From NCBI GenBank assembly GCA_963682055.1, contig OY821745.1, positions 23,805,342 through 23,869,341 on the forward strand: a stretch of DNA of 64,000 bases. Reading direction: 5' to 3'. Made by a program: the position numbers and the translations under genes. The stretch's first letter is position 1, and each line of letters begins with the position of its first letter. Below the pieces are notes generated by a model. It made no database searches. It was given only the letters and a program-made list of their open reading frames with translations, and was not told the origin of the DNA. Positions 9,787-22,340 of the stretch are shown in pieces. Source of the DNA: Primula veris (lineage: Eukaryota; Streptophyta; Magnoliopsida; Ericales; Primulaceae).

Positions 9787-10782
9787 CTGAACTATATGCA
9801 CTTTTGAGTTTATTATATGCAATAATTTGCAATATTTAAATGAAATTTTTGAAAAAGGTTCTTTTGCGAGAAAAGTCGTATTTCAATGGAAAAACCCACT
9901 TTTCGTTTAAAAGCCACTTATAAGTAAAAAAACTTTGGAAAAAGATTGCATTTTCGGGGAAAACTCCACGTTTTATGGTGAAAAGATCCGTCATATAGTT
10001 GATTTACCATAAAAAAAGGTTGTCATATGTGGAAACAAGTCGTGGAAGAAGACGTCGTTTTGGTGATAAAAGCTGGGTTTTTATATGAAGTGTAATTTTT
10101 TTTGTTGATTAACGGCGTTGCCTGGTGAAGTAAGGCGCTTTAAGGTGAAAAAAAGGCATACTTAAGTGAAAAAGCTGGTACTAGGTGTAAAAAAAAACGT
10201 TTTTTTGTTGAAAATGGCATATTAAGGTGAAAACCACGCTTATGGTAAAAATGAGGGACTGTTTTTAGATGAAAAGATCCGCTCTTTGACAAAACATATT
10301 TTTTTTCTTCATATTTTTACTTTATTTTTGGATTTAACGCTGTTTTTGTTTTTTCCATTTTTTGCATTTTTTTTATTTAACGATTTTTATGGAATATTTT
10401 AGTGATTTTTTATATTTAATACTAATTTTTTGTTTATAGAAAAAGAAAGTAGCGGTGTAATGTGTTTTGAATTTATTAATGGCAAACTTGTAAACAATAA
10501 GGTGAACAATTAAAAAGTTCCAACTATAGGGTATCTTTGTGGGGATAAAGATTATTATGATTTAATATTATAAACTATGGCGTATTTCCCGTTTAGTACT
10601 TTGAACTAGGGTCAGAGAGAATTCCAAATACCAGACCTGATCCTGACCTGCAACTTTTCCGACCAAAACAAACCCCGACCTGACCCCTTCAAGTAATCCC
10701 CGTCCGGATCACTTTCAGGATCGGTTTGATTTTTAATATCATCGGGTAACCGAAATATAATTAATATATTTAATATTAACTA

Positions 10783-10828
<46 letters not shown>

Positions 10829-10971
10829 ACATTTCTAATTCAACATATTGAATTACGATTAAGTGTTAAGTAAGAGTATTAAAATTGTAATTTATGTTCT
10901 TACTTTTTAGGTTAGCCTTGTATGCCCATCAGATTCATCGTGTACTTGCTTAAATTGTATTTGTGCTATCT
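9787..10971. other. Intergenic, GTGAAAA-rich tract and TA microsatellite
   Basis: From about 9840 to 10300 words such as GGTGAAAA, CACTTTT and GGCGCTTTAAGGTG recur at irregular 20-30-bp spacing, suggesting an old satellite-like tract. 10789-10825 is a (TA)n run. No gene. Confidence 0.5.
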
Positions 10972-10981
10972 ATTTTTAAAT

Positions 10982-11322
10982 GGGAAAAAATATATTTAGT
11001 GTATTGTACTCTCTGTTATTAATGATTTAATTAATAGACCACGGGAATTCACAATTGAAATACTCATATATCAAAACCTTCACAATTTAGGTACTGCCGT
11101 TAATTGAAATGGATGTAAGTTAGTTTGAAATTTTAATTTGGTCATATTGTTTATAATATGCCTAAATTTAACCCCGAATTTTCTAAAATGTCTCATTTTA
11201 GTATAAATTCATAAATACATATTCATTATATATATTAACACACACACACACAAACATACAAATATCTATGTATGTATGTGTATAAACGTACATATATACA
11301 TGTATAAATACATATAATATTA

Positions 11323-11374
<52 letters not shown>

Positions 11375-11951
11375 CAAATAATATAAATTCCATATTAACA
11401 TTTTCTTCCTAGATAAACGATGTGTGTGTATACAAATTAAATTATAAATACTTCAAAAATATTATATATTTAAATAATTAAAAAAATAATAATTTTCCTG
11501 CCGTTTTTCCATGAAAGTATTCGAATAATATGTGGCTTGAAATCGTTTTTTTCCAAATGTCACTTCTAAAACTCACGCTATCTTCATTTTAAAGAAAGTG
11601 TTATATATTTTTTATATAAAAAAATGGATTCTAAGAAAAATAATTTTTTTCAAATAAAATTTAGTCAAATAATATTTTTTTTTTTTAAATTGAGATATTT
11701 AATATGTGTGCATATTTAGATGTTTTAGCATAAACATTGTAAATTGTAACTTTTTTAAAAAAATATGATTAAATTTATACAATTTACAAAGAATATGACC
11801 AAAATGAAAGTAACTTCCATCCAATCAAATTAACGGCGGTAGCTGAATTATGAAAATTTTGATAAATGAGTACCTCAATTGTTAATTCCCGTAGTCTAGT
11901 ACATAAATCGTTAACAGCGGGTAGTACAGTACATTAAATATATTTTTTCCC
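10982..11951. mobile_element. Mutator-type non-autonomous element, 970 bp
   Basis: The ends are long inverted repeats (over 140 bp) starting GGGAAAAAATATATTTA and ending with its complement. Flanks are ATTTTTAAAT (10972-10981) and ATTCTTAAAT (11952-11961), a 9-10-bp duplication with one mismatch. The interior is AT-rich with a (TA)n run at about 11326-11369 and no ORF. Long inverted repeats with this target size point to a Mutator-type MITE. It has ACAATTGA-GTAC words in common with the element at 14841-15709. Confidence 0.75.
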
Positions 11952-11961
11952 ATTCTTAAAT

Positions 11962-13033
11962 TGTAGTTTATGCGTTTAAATATGCTATTAGTTTCGCAAC
12001 TTTGAATTTTATGTGTTCATCAAGTGAATTTACATGGAGTTTTAGCTTGTCATTTATACAACTTTCCGTGTTCTATTTTATTATTCCATTTTCATTTATT
12101 TTTTTTAATAAAACTGAGTAGAGTAAAATTATTATATATGAGTTTGAGATAAGCGGACAACAAGCTGCGCCGCTAGTCCTCTTTAAATAATAAATCATAA
12201 CCTTCTAAACACATGTTCAGCCGAACTTGCAGTCAATACATTTATGTTAATAACTTTCTGCACTCTCCTAAGAGGCTCAACAAGCTCAGTAGCTAAAATC
12301 CAAATGTATCAAACGGAAAGCGTAAACAAAATGGTGCATACTTGATAGTTAATGACATTAAAAAGATGTATAGCTGCTAGTTGATGGTACTATAAGAGCG
12401 TATAGTTGTTACTTGATAATACCATCCTTTTATATATTTATTGTCTTTTTATCAAGACAGAATGTATAGTTGATGGAACTAAATGTAAAACTTGTAGTTT
12501 ACGATACTAAATGGTAAAACATCAACCGTTAACGGTAATAAAGTATAAGTTGTGTTGAATAACTTACTAGGAATTTTATTGGAAATATAATGGATTACAA
12601 TATAATGGAGCAAGTCAGTAACTTTAAAGCAAAACTTTTTAGTACCATTACCATTACATCGTTCCATAAGACAGGCATTGCTTTTGCTCCCCTCACTTAA
12701 TTCCTATAGCAACATGCAACAGATTGGTACAATTAGGACTCATATCCACAATCCAAAAGAGCAAAGGATAATACTTTGTCAGCATGGAAAAATCAATTTA
12801 TTGCTACAATTAGGTGTAAAAATTGGCTAACTTATTTGTCATTAATATGATTGTTTTATTGACTTTAATCTGATATAAATTGGTGCGTTTAATTGTTTAA
12901 TTTTATGTGAGTTTATAGGTTACTAAGTTATTTCAGTTACAACTGAACTTTCAACTCAACTGGTAAAAACATATTACACGTTCAGTTATAACTCACATAT
13001 AACTGAGTTAATGGCGAATTTAATTATGAAGAT
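11962..13033. other. Intergenic, nothing recognised
   Basis: AT-rich sequence without coding character. Some local repetition of TATAGTTG-TGATA-like phrases is seen around 12360-12540. Confidence 0.4.
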
Positions 13034-13700
13034 TCTGTCAACATAAATTTTCGAATTCTTATGATTAAATATTTGTTCATGGTATTAGTAGAAACAATTA
13101 AATTAAATAAGAAGATATTCTCTAAAAAATAGGAAAGTCAAATCAATCTACAATAAAAGAGCAAAAGGAAAAAGGAAAAAGGAAGATCTATGAAGATAAA
13201 TAATGAAATATTTTTGAAGACAAAGGGAAATATCTTGAATACATGTAAATAAAATATACCGATGAATTTTGAAATAAAGAAGATCAGTACTTGATTGATA
13301 ACAAGATCAACAAATGAAATATCAAATCAATTAAAAGATTGAAGATTCAAGAAAGAAGATTTCATTGATATTTTATTTAGTCTTATAACCGTATTATATA
13401 AACGGAGTACAATTATAGTTTTTACTTACCTCTCTAGAAAAGATTAGACATCTTATTATAGAGAGAAAGGAAAAACACACGAGTGATATTCAGAAAAATA
13501 ATCATAGACTTAGGTCTCGAGAGATTGATAGTGTTTAAATTGTGAGCTATTAGGTTAGGCAAATACTTGAGTGTCTCAAAGTGTTGTAAGTTTCAAAATC
13601 TATTATTGTTCTTGACATATCAATAAATCACTGATTGAATGCCTCGGAGACGTAGATGTAGCACTAGATCGAGCTTCATAATTAAAATCGTATTTTCAGT
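13034..13700 (+). repeat. Possible solo LTR of a copia element
   Basis: Begins TGTCAACATAAATTTTCG. It contains a promoter-like TATATAAACGGAGTA near 13395, then a transcript-leader-like segment ending in CGGAGACGTAGATGTAGCACTAGATCG, an arrangement often seen in plant copia LTRs. The 3' border and a target duplication could not be fixed, and no internal region is adjacent. Tentative. Confidence 0.3.
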
Positions 13701-14049
13701 TTTGTTTATTCATTTTTTTGTATTGAAGCATAACTGTACCTTAAAACTTAGGCAATAGTTTCTTTCAAATACATTTTTTAAACTTTAGATGAATACTTTA
13801 GTTAGTTTAGTAAGATTAGTTCAATTTGGAATACCGATGTATTTAGTTAGATTAACTTTTGTGTGTATATACCACCTCATAATACACAGAAATACGCAAC
13901 AATATTTACACGGTATCATTAAAAAATGAGTGATGATATAATCATACACTATTTGACACACATTGTTGCACATTATCATGCATGCATAAAACCTATATTT
14001 ACAATGACTTACTTTTATGTTCGATTGTCTGTTCTGTACAAGTTACAAC

Positions 14050-14090
<41 letters not shown>
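13701..14090. other. Intergenic, ends in TA microsatellite
   Basis: AT-rich. 14050-14090 is a (TA)n run into which the hairpin element is inserted. No gene. Confidence 0.4.
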
Positions 14091-14427
14091 GGAAAATGTT
14101 ATATAAACATCATGAAAAACACCCAACTAGACACTTTTTCGTAAAAACGCTCCAAATCAAGATTTGGTTAATGCAAATCTCAATGGTTTCACGACGGGAA
14201 CACAAATATGCGTCTTGTTTTTTTTTTCTGAGATGTATAATGACATGTTTTTACCATAATTTCGAAAACATGTCATTATACATCTCAGAAAAAAAAAAAA
14301 ACAAGACGCATATTTGTGTTCCCGTCGTGAAACCGTTGAGATTTGCATTAACCAAATCTTGATTTGGAGCGTTTTTACGAAAAAGTGTCTAGTTGGGTGT
14401 TTTTCACGATGTTCATATATCCTCCCC
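14091..14427. mobile_element. Foldback hairpin MITE, 337 bp
   Basis: A nearly perfect palindrome. The left arm carries AACACCCAACTAGACAC, TTCGTAAAAACGCTCCAAAT and CAAATATGCGTCTTG, and the right arm repeats them in inverted order around a short loop near 14253. The right end is GATGTTCATATATCCTCCCC. Arms of about 160 bp match almost base for base, so the transcript would form one long hairpin. A short derivative lies at 17599-17707. Confidence 0.85.
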
Positions 14428-14840
14428 ATATTTCTAATAATCCCAATTGTTTGGTTATGTGCTAACATGATCACTTCAAACATAGATTAAGAACAAACAG
14501 TTCTCATAACTCACATAAATAATACAGATGCACCAAATGTTTAAAAGTAAGTGGGGTTTCCTATTAATAAAGTTGGAAAATTTCATTTCAATGCTTCTGT
14601 GAGTATAAGAAAGCATCATTTTTTGAAAAGAGATTTTGAGCTTTCCTGAAGGAACAAGGCATTGTAACCTCAAAATTTCGTCTAAAATTGGCAGCTCCCC
14701 GTGCCTTCATAGGTCGGTTTCAAGATTTAAAGATTTAAAAGATAACAAAAACCAATGGATTTTAATTTAGGAACATTACATAACTAAAAGGTAGCGTTTA
14801 TTATTTTCTGCACAGTAGAAACACCGTCCACAAACTTTGG
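14428..14840. other. Intergenic, nothing recognised
   Basis: No ORF with coding character. The last nine bases (AAACTTTGG) are the left target duplication of the next element. Confidence 0.4.
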
Positions 14841-15709
14841 AGAAAAAAAATAGGGACCAAACTACTGACATTAACAATTGAGGCACCGAACTATATATTT
14901 TTTCCTAAATTTGGGACCTTCGTCAATTTAATTGGACGGAAGTTAAGTTTAAATTCCATTTCAGTCCCAAATTTTATAAAACATAGGAATTTAACCCGAA
15001 AAGTTTATAAATTTACATTTTTAACATACCCATTAACAAATAGTTACATATACATGCTCTATACATAAAATACAAAAAAAAATATAAAAATTCACAATTT
15101 ATAAATATATATATATATGCATATATATATATATAAATATAACGTTTTATAAAAAAAAAAAAAAACTAATTTTTTTTTAATATTTTTAAAATTAAATATA
15201 TTTTTTAAAAGGTATGCACTTTTTGAAGTGTCTTTTTTTAAAAAATAATTAACTTTTTTTATACAAACAATTTTTTTTAAAGTTAATATTTTTAAAAAAA
15301 GTTGTTTTTTTTTTAAAAAAGTTAATTTTTTCCAAAAATAAGTTAATTTTTTCAAATATATATATTTTTTATTCAAAAAAAAATTGATTTTTTTTCTATA
15401 TCGTTATATATATATATAAATTGTGTACTTTTTTTTATGTATATGTATGAGTATGTATATGTAACTATTTGTTTATGGGTATGTTAAAAATATTAAATCA
15501 TAAACTTTTCGGGTTAAATTCATTTCTTTTATAAAATTTAGGACTGAAATATAATTTAAACTTAACTTCCGTCCAATTAAATTGACGGAGGTCGCCAATT
15601 TTTAAAAAATGCATATAGTTCGGTGTCTCAATTGTTAATGTTAGTAGGTAGTTTGGTAGACATTTTGTTAATGTATAATAGTTTGGATCACTAAATCTAT
15701 TTTTTCCCC
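14841..15709. mobile_element. Mutator-type non-autonomous element, 869 bp
   Basis: Long inverted repeats. The left reads ATAGGGACC then ACAATTGAGGCACCGAACTA and AATTGGACGGAAGTTAA; the right end carries the same phrases in inverse order. Flanking AAACTTTGG (14832-14840) and AAACTTTGT (15710-15718) look like a 9-bp duplication with one change. The interior is A/T homopolymer-rich and non-coding. It shares phrases with 10982-11951 and so is probably a related subfamily. Confidence 0.75.
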
Positions 15710-15996
15710 AAACTTTGTCTCGAAAATCACATTTGCATATATGAACATGTCTTTTTTTCAATGAAACCACAATGAACTTCATATATACAACCAGAACAAA
15801 GTTTAGATGATGAATTATTTTAGTGTCATCAAAACCCTACACCAAAACATACCTGGTTTTTTCCTGAAACTACTAAACCCTAAATTTAAATTGTGTTCCA
15901 CATTATTAAATTTACAGCTTTTAAGTAGATAGGGAGGTAAATATAGATATAGGTATCTATACCATTAGTTTATAGAAAAATATGCATAGATAAATA

Positions 15997-16579
15997 CTCA
16001 TTCCGTCCCTAATTAAGTGTCCACTATTTTATATTGGGTTGTTTCAAAATAAATGTCAGCGTTTTCAGGGGCGGCCCTGTATTTATTGTTGCCCGAGGCT
16101 TATAATTTATTTTTTGCCCATGATAGAGGGGGAAATAAAAAAAAAGGTTAAATAAAAATGTTAGTTAACGGTTTTGAACCTTAAACCAATGTAAAAGCTA
16201 TCAAAATAGTTAAATAAGCTTAACCACTCGTCTACACATTTCATTTGACAGAGATTTGCTTTTAAATATCTATAATAATTTAAAATAAAATTATATTCGG
16301 CCATCGTGGAGTTGCCTCCCAAAAAATCGATTGGCTTGGGTTTGGGCAGGCCCTGCGCGTTTTCAATATGTTAATTATAATGCAACAAATTTATTCTCTT
16401 ACCCTTTATATACTTACCATTTATAACTACAAAAACAATAATTTTTAGCAAAGAAGTTACCCGCATTAACTTTAATTATGATATTTATAAGGACAATATT
16501 GGTAATTTATGTATCAAAATTTAGTATTTTTAAAAAATAGCAATTTATAAGGGGGACACTTAAAAATGGAAGCATGGAG
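15997..16579. mobile_element. Stowaway-type MITE with nested hAT MITE
   Basis: Left end CTCATTCCGTCCCTAATTAA follows TA (15995-15996). The right end ACTTAAAAATGGAAGCATGGAG is followed by TA (16580-16581). The terminal sequence and TA target are typical of Tc1/mariner Stowaway elements. A second element splits it at 16066-16355; without that it would be about 285 bp. Confidence 0.8.
16066..16355. mobile_element. hAT-type MITE, 290 bp, nested
   Basis: Ends CAGGGGCGGCCCTG and GGGCAGGCCCTG, with flanks AGCGTTTT and CGCGTTTT (an 8-bp duplication with one mismatch). It splits the Stowaway element, so it arrived later. No ORF. Confidence 0.75.
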
Positions 16580-16623
16580 TATATAGAGAGAGAAAGAAGG
16601 CATGCATATAATAGAAGATGCTG

Positions 16624-16735
16624 GATTTTTCGGCTGCAACAATTCGGTTTACACGGGTAAACCGTAAATCCGAATTATGGTTTATAATTCAGATTTACGG
16701 TTTTAACGTGAAAACAGACATTTTGCAGTCGAAAA
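16624..16735. repeat. Short hairpin repeat
   Basis: About 110 bp of imperfect inverted repeat. TTTTCGGCTGCAA and GTAAACCGTAAATCCGAATTA on the left are matched in inverse order by TTCAGATTTACGGTTTTAAC and TTTTGCAGTCGAAAAA on the right. Probably a small MITE; no target duplication was fixed. Confidence 0.6.
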
Positions 16736-17598
16736 ATACATAAGATATGGAAAGAGAGATATATGATTATTTATTTTGGTGTTGGGGTGGGGGGATATAA
16801 ATGGAGTTATTATCACTCACTATTCCTGAAGTTTGATTCTTGTCTATTGAAATCCCTAAAATTCTATGTTGGCCAACTAGGTACCTAAACTTACAATAAA
16901 TTGCCAAATTGGTATCAATCAAACGCTAGGTAGCTCTGTGTTTAATTGTCTGAGTAGGAGTAACGTTTTTGGAAAAATAAGAAAATCAACTTTATTGATG
17001 AATAGTACCTTTGTCCACTAATTAAAAAATGGACATATTTCTTATGTGTAAAATAGTCCACTTGATAAAACATTTTTTTCCAGTTTTAATTTATTATTTA
17101 TTAATTATGGAGTATGTAAAACTATATTGAGTGTTTAAGCTCTTGTAAATTGGACCCTAATTTGCAGAGATTTAGTTATTTAGGATACACAATAGGTCGA
17201 GTCCAGTTGGTTCGACTTCTCAAACTCGATTAGCCTCGTTCTGGAGTTGAAGTGCGTGCGGAACTTAAAATCTTCCAATTTTTGTAATAAAATCTTGCAT
17301 TACATATATAATTTTTGCAATCAAACTCATGTTCCTTGTTAAAGGCGTGATTCTGTATCATTCTTTTGTTTTACTTAAACATTTGCTTGATCTATGCGTT
17401 TTGGCGAAACCTACTTATTTTTTTAAAAAAAGTAGATGAATAAAAAAAAGACATCTATAGCAGTTCTACACAGAGATCTTTATTAACGAGGAAACTGGAA
17501 TTATTTACAAAACAGTTGGTGTCAAACTTAAAATAATATATATATAGATATAGAAATTTAAGATATAGAAATTTAAAATAATATATATATATATATAT
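16736..17598. other. Intergenic, nothing recognised
   Basis: AT-rich, non-coding, ending in a (TA)n run next to the small hairpin element. Confidence 0.4.
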
Positions 17599-17707
17599 GG
17601 GGAGGATATATGAACATCATGAAAAACACCCAACTAGACGGTTTCTGAGCGTTTTTACGAAAAGGTGTCTAGTTGGGTGTTTTTCATGATGTTCATATAT
17701 CCTCCCC
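17599..17707. mobile_element. Deletion derivative of the foldback MITE, 109 bp
   Basis: Starts GGGGAGGATATATGAACATC and ends with the inverse complement. Both arms carry AACACCCAACTAGAC as in the 337-bp element at 14091-14427, but the central arms are missing. Like the larger copy it sits at a (TA)n run. Confidence 0.85.
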
Positions 17708-17916
17708 TTATTAGAAAATGCAGTCTTATCGATTTCAATTTATGGAATGGGTGATTTTGAAAAAGTTCAACTCTTTATGGTAGTTCTTTATACATCAAAA
17801 ATTATTCTAAATATAGTGGGAAAGGAACTCGCACTTGAGTGCTGTGTAATTTATATGTTTTTTTAGAGAAAGACCTATATTTCTAAAGTGTGAGTATTTT
17901 TTTATTTAATAAACTA

Positions 17917-18213
17917 GTAATAATGTTCACGCGTTGCGTGTGCGACGCGTGATAGGACAAATATATAGAAAATAAGTGTCGTTATAATACAAATATGTGG
18001 CCAATAAAAGAAAAGATAGAATATAAGATGAGAAAATTTAAAATAATTTTGGGTGGTTAAAGAGGTAGAAAGAGTGTTATTATTTTTTAATTTTTCTATT
18101 TATTATGAGGGTATGATATTATGGTAATTAATAAAAAAATGTACAGATATTTTTGAAAAAAAGTGAAAAAAATTGTCAGTTTTAAAAATCTTGAGTTGAC
18201 TTATTATAAAAGT
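17917..18213. repeat. Second copy of the AT-rich dispersed repeat
   Basis: Resembles 608-886: ACTAGTAAT start, CG-rich block CACGCGTTGCGTG, a shared stretch GAGGGTATGATATTATGGTA, and the end TTGACTTATTATAA. Class not determined. Confidence 0.5.
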
Positions 18214-19351
18214 ATAATAAGTTCAATCGTCATAGATTCCATGATATTTAATGATAAATCGAACAATCAATTTTCAAGAAATCCCATATATTAAACAGTG
18301 TTTGCCTGGGGAATCACAAATTACTTTTGCTTGAAAATTTTCTTCACAAACTTATTGTTTGCTTTCACAAAAGGAAAGATGCTATTGATATAAAAAAATC
18401 TCTAGTAACAAAATAATTATCATACTATATACAGTTGGAAATTATCATACTGTTTTAGACACAACAATTATAATATTAAAACAGCTAGGTTTGAGAATTC
18501 AGTTACTTTTACGTGGACAATAGTAAATTAACCTCTAGTAACTCTGGGAGATAACGTTGTAATCTGATATCCCGATGAATACAGCGAAATATTATTCACA
18601 AAGGTACTAAGAATTGAGATGATTTTGCGCACATATATGTATGATTCTCTACCTACAGTTACAATTTGAATTATGAAGTTTAAGTGCTTCCTAACAAATA
18701 GATTGGCACAGTCCTTTATGCTACCTTCCAAACGTTTATCATAGTATCTCTAAAAACATTTTCTAGTGTAGTGTGTACGTACAGCCTTTTCGTCCTTGTC
18801 ATAATGGTATTAACGTTCCATATAGAAGTTTTAAACCAATGTTTAAAATTAAGAAGAGTAATAGTACATTTATGTATTATAGTTTAGGGGAAAAGATTTT
18901 GTCCTGGGTCGAAAAAACGAAACTGTTTAATAAATAGGCCAGTTTGACAAAGCTTATTTAAGTTTATATAGTTTCATTAAATATAAAAGCCAAAATTTTT
19001 ATTTCCTCAAATATCCCTTTTTCTCTCTATAGTTTTCGACCAGCGGAAAACCGCCACCATCGGAAAACTGGCACTATACTCCACTGCCAATGACGTCAGT
19101 ACCCTAGCGGTACGGTATATCGTCTCATTGCCGTTTAATGTGGCAGGCGTGGAGCTGTAGGCATTATGGGCCCCAGTTGGGGTGAGTGATCTGGTGACTG
19201 TTGCGTCTAGGGTTAGAGCGGTCTCTCTATTTCTCCCCCGTATCTCTATCTGACGTTTCAGTTTCCCGTATCGACCCCCTCTTCTATTTACTAAACACTA
19301 TTCTAGATTTTTATGGTTGTACTCTATTGTTATCTGTTACAACATCTACCA
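18214..19351. other. Intergenic, one GC-richer patch
   Basis: No gene recognised. About 19030-19280 is clearly GC-richer than its surroundings (TTCGACCAGCGGAAAACCGCC and following) but shows no long ORF. It may be a decayed insertion. Confidence 0.4.
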
Positions 19352-19795
19352 TGGACGGGTAAAACCGTAAAAGAGAAAATTCATAATCTATAAAGGCAAA
19401 AGAAATCATGTCTCTCCCCATGCTCCATCTTATGTAAATTTTTATCAAATCTGTCTACACAATATATTTTAAAAGTTTATACATGTACGAAAAAGTTGTA
19501 AAAAAATGATTTTTTTGCGAAAAAAGCTTAAGAGGCCGGAAAGGGGGCACGAAAGAAGGGACTGGGATTCGGACTCCTCTATCAGATCCACATGTTTAAT
19601 GATCGAGGAAGTTTTGGGTTATAGATTAAAGTGTAAATGTGAATGTGACCGTTTCATGGAGTTGAATAGTTGCTTATGTGAAATTGCTATTTAATTTTCT
19701 CGAGTTGATGTGGTATATGTATTGTTTTGTATATTAGCTCTTAAGTACCTCTCCCTTTGTGGAGATCGAATGGTGAAAGTAAAGATATGATCATA
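19352..19795. repeat. Segmental duplicate, copy A1 (444 bp)
   Basis: Nearly identical to 22341-22775: starts TGGACGGGTAAAACC and ends AAAGATATGATCATA. A third, more diverged relative starts near 49965 downstream of the methyltransferase gene. Directly repeated around the CACTA-like segment. Confidence 0.85.
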
Positions 19796-22340
19796 AAATA
19801 AGTCAATTAATGCGCTTGTAAAGCACCTTAAAATGCTATATAAGCGCATCTAAAGCCTTTTGAGGCGCTTCACGGGACGGTTTGTAAAGCGTCGTGAATG
19901 CCTGCGTTGCAAAAGCCCTTGAGGCGGTTACAAAGCGCCTCGAAAGAAGAAGGCGGTTATGACTTCTTTTAAAGGTATTTTTTTAGCGCCTTAATAGGTG
20001 TTTCAAATAAGGCGGTTGGGTCTACTTTTAAAGACGCTCTTTAACCACCTCAATAGGTACTTCAAATAAGACGGTTTTATAGTTTTAAATGCGCTTATTT
20101 ACCGCCTTCGTGGGTACCGCAAATTGATAATGGCGTTTGATTACCGCCGTCGTAGGCTCTGGAGAATCGACTAATTTGCATTTCTATGTAGCCATGCACT
20201 TTTTGTTTTTTCATGATGGTTTTTATTATATAGAATATTTGTATTCAAAACTTCAACATAAACAAAATTTTAAATATTAAAAACCAAATAACAGCCAAAA
20301 CCAACAATGTCTTCTCAAATACCAAATACAATGTTTCATTGGATAAACATAAACCAATCATCATAAACAAACTATCAATCCTTAAAATAATAGCGGGATA
20401 CGGACACAGACTAAAATATGTTAATAAAAGAAATAGTCTGAAATGGTAAAAAGATAAATATCATACGCCCTCAACAAAATGTCGGGTACGAACGTTGACT
20501 CAAAGAAGTAGATTGAAATATTTAAAACAAATTTATAATTTGCCCTCCACATAGCTAAGCATGTATGCACAATTCATCTACTTCAGTTCACCTACTTTTT
20601 CTTTATCTGCACAAAAATGAAAATCGCACATATATATAATTAAGTTAGTATATTGTAATATAACGAATGAGATGGAAATTAAACAACAACGACAAAACTA
20701 TATTATAAATAGAATAAAAACCAGTTTTTTGTAATGAAAGTGATTACGATGAAGAATGTTAATGTAGGAAACTTTTATGTTTAAAAGTTCCTTTAAAAAA
20801 TTTACATATGTATTCAATTTTACTTACATCGATGGCACTCTAAAAGACACTTTGTTTTTTCTCAAAAGTTTGTCCAACTGTGCATGTACAACCACGAGGG
20901 ATCAACAAATTTACACGAGCAAACTTCACTTCAGTTATTAACACCACCAAGAATCCATTTATTCCTATTTGTTTTCCATCTAAGAGGGTCTTTAGAAATG
21001 ATAGTGTCATACCCGACAACTTGTTTTGGGTAATCATCAATGTTAAGAAGTTGAACATCACTTCCGACCTGTATTTACATAAATAAATAAAAACTTTTAG
21101 AAATATTCTAGCAGCATCATAACTTGTTGTATGGAAATAAATATATGGTATTAAACATATGAGAATGAGAGCGAAAGAAATGTTTCAACTTTTATGTTAA
21201 AACTCCTACATTATTTTTATTTTTAACATAATTTAACATATTCATTACCATCAGACTACTTTTATGTTACAATTCGGCATTACAAAATTTCTACATTCCC
21301 TCGAAATATAGACTTTGTAGTTATGGACAATTTATTAGTTCAACCCCGACTTTGTTCTCAAAATCTGTCAATCTATACTTGTCTACAAATTCACCATTTT
21401 GTGACATGCTCTACTAAGGTATCAAGAAAATATAAAACATCATAACTGCTCTATAAACATAAACCGAATAAACTCAAATATTAATTATGTACCTCATAAA
21501 AGGTTTTTGTAGGAGCTATCTTTTGATGAGAGCTTTCGGCATCCGACATTTCCTGCAAATCATACTTTGTCATCAAATGTTAATATCCAAGCTAACATTT
21601 CCATCAAAATATAATACCGGAGCAACTAAAACGAGAAAATTAAATGAAAGACAAAGACACATTATCCCACAATTGGGTACCTATATTAATTAAATAGGTG
21701 AGAGTTGGTATAATACAATAACTATATGTTGAGTACACGCGTATCATGATAAAAAAACCCTAACAGATATAGTTAATTACCTCCGACTCTAATGATTTCT
21801 TGACTGGAGATTTCTTGAACCAAGATTTTACTGCCGAAGATTTCCTAGACTTAGGGATGGTTTTACCTGCATTATGGATTTTATCCCTTGTATCTTTACT
21901 GATTTCCTGGCAAAAGGTTTCCTGTCCGGCGACTTTGATATGATTTTGTCTAATCTCCCTCTAACACTAGTGATTTCCTGGCCAGAGATTTCTTGACCGG
22001 ATATTTAGGGATGGTTTCCCCTGTATTTTGGGTTTGTTGTACTTTCCTCTTTACTGATTTCCTGGACAGAGATTTCTTGATTGGAGACTTACGAATGGTT
22101 TCGCCGGTATTTTGGTTTTGTTGTACTTTCCTCTCTACTGATTTTCTGGACAGAGATTTCTTGATTGGAGACTTACGAATGGTTTCGCCAGTATTTTGGT
22201 TTTGTTGTACCTCCCTCTCTACTGATTTTCTGGCCGGAGACTTTTGGATGGTGTTTTCTTTATTGTTTATTTTATCCTCTAACCCTTGACAATAACTCTT
22301 TAAACTTTCAAATTCAGCACGAAACTCTTTCTCCTTCTCT
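19796..22340 (-). mobile_element. CACTA-like transposon fragment
   Basis: From 19810 to 20160 there are sub-terminal style repeats of GGCGGTT, GCGCCTTAATAGGTG and ACCGCCTTCGTGGGTAC, as seen in plant CACTA elements. At the other end the minus strand encodes a coiled-coil and Lys/Ser repeat protein tail (21950-22340). No terminal CACTA sequence was found at either edge. Middle part: a minus-strand frame at 20840-21061 that I do not recognise, otherwise nothing. Best read as an internally broken CACTA copy between two direct repeats. Other DNA-transposon classes are not excluded. Confidence 0.4.
21950..22340 (-). pseudogene. C-terminal fragment with 28-residue repeats
   Basis: An open minus-strand frame entering from the duplicate border and ending at TAG (21950-21952). 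It starts with a charged helix (EKEKEFRAEFESLKSYC, then GLEDKINNKEN), which looks like a coiled coil. About three copies of a 28-residue unit follow, with the phrases RKSVERKVQQNQNTGET and IRKSPIKKSLS; the DNA period is 84 bp. There is no ATG in the fragment, so the N-terminal part is missing. Coiled-coil tails of this kind occur in CACTA second-ORF proteins; the repeat itself I do not recognise. Confidence 0.55.

Noticed and set aside
13982..14362. 126-codon ORF in the hairpin MITE
   Set aside because: Its matching antisense ORF at 14157-14483 is the same palindrome read on the other strand; it is a product of the inverted repeat and not a gene.
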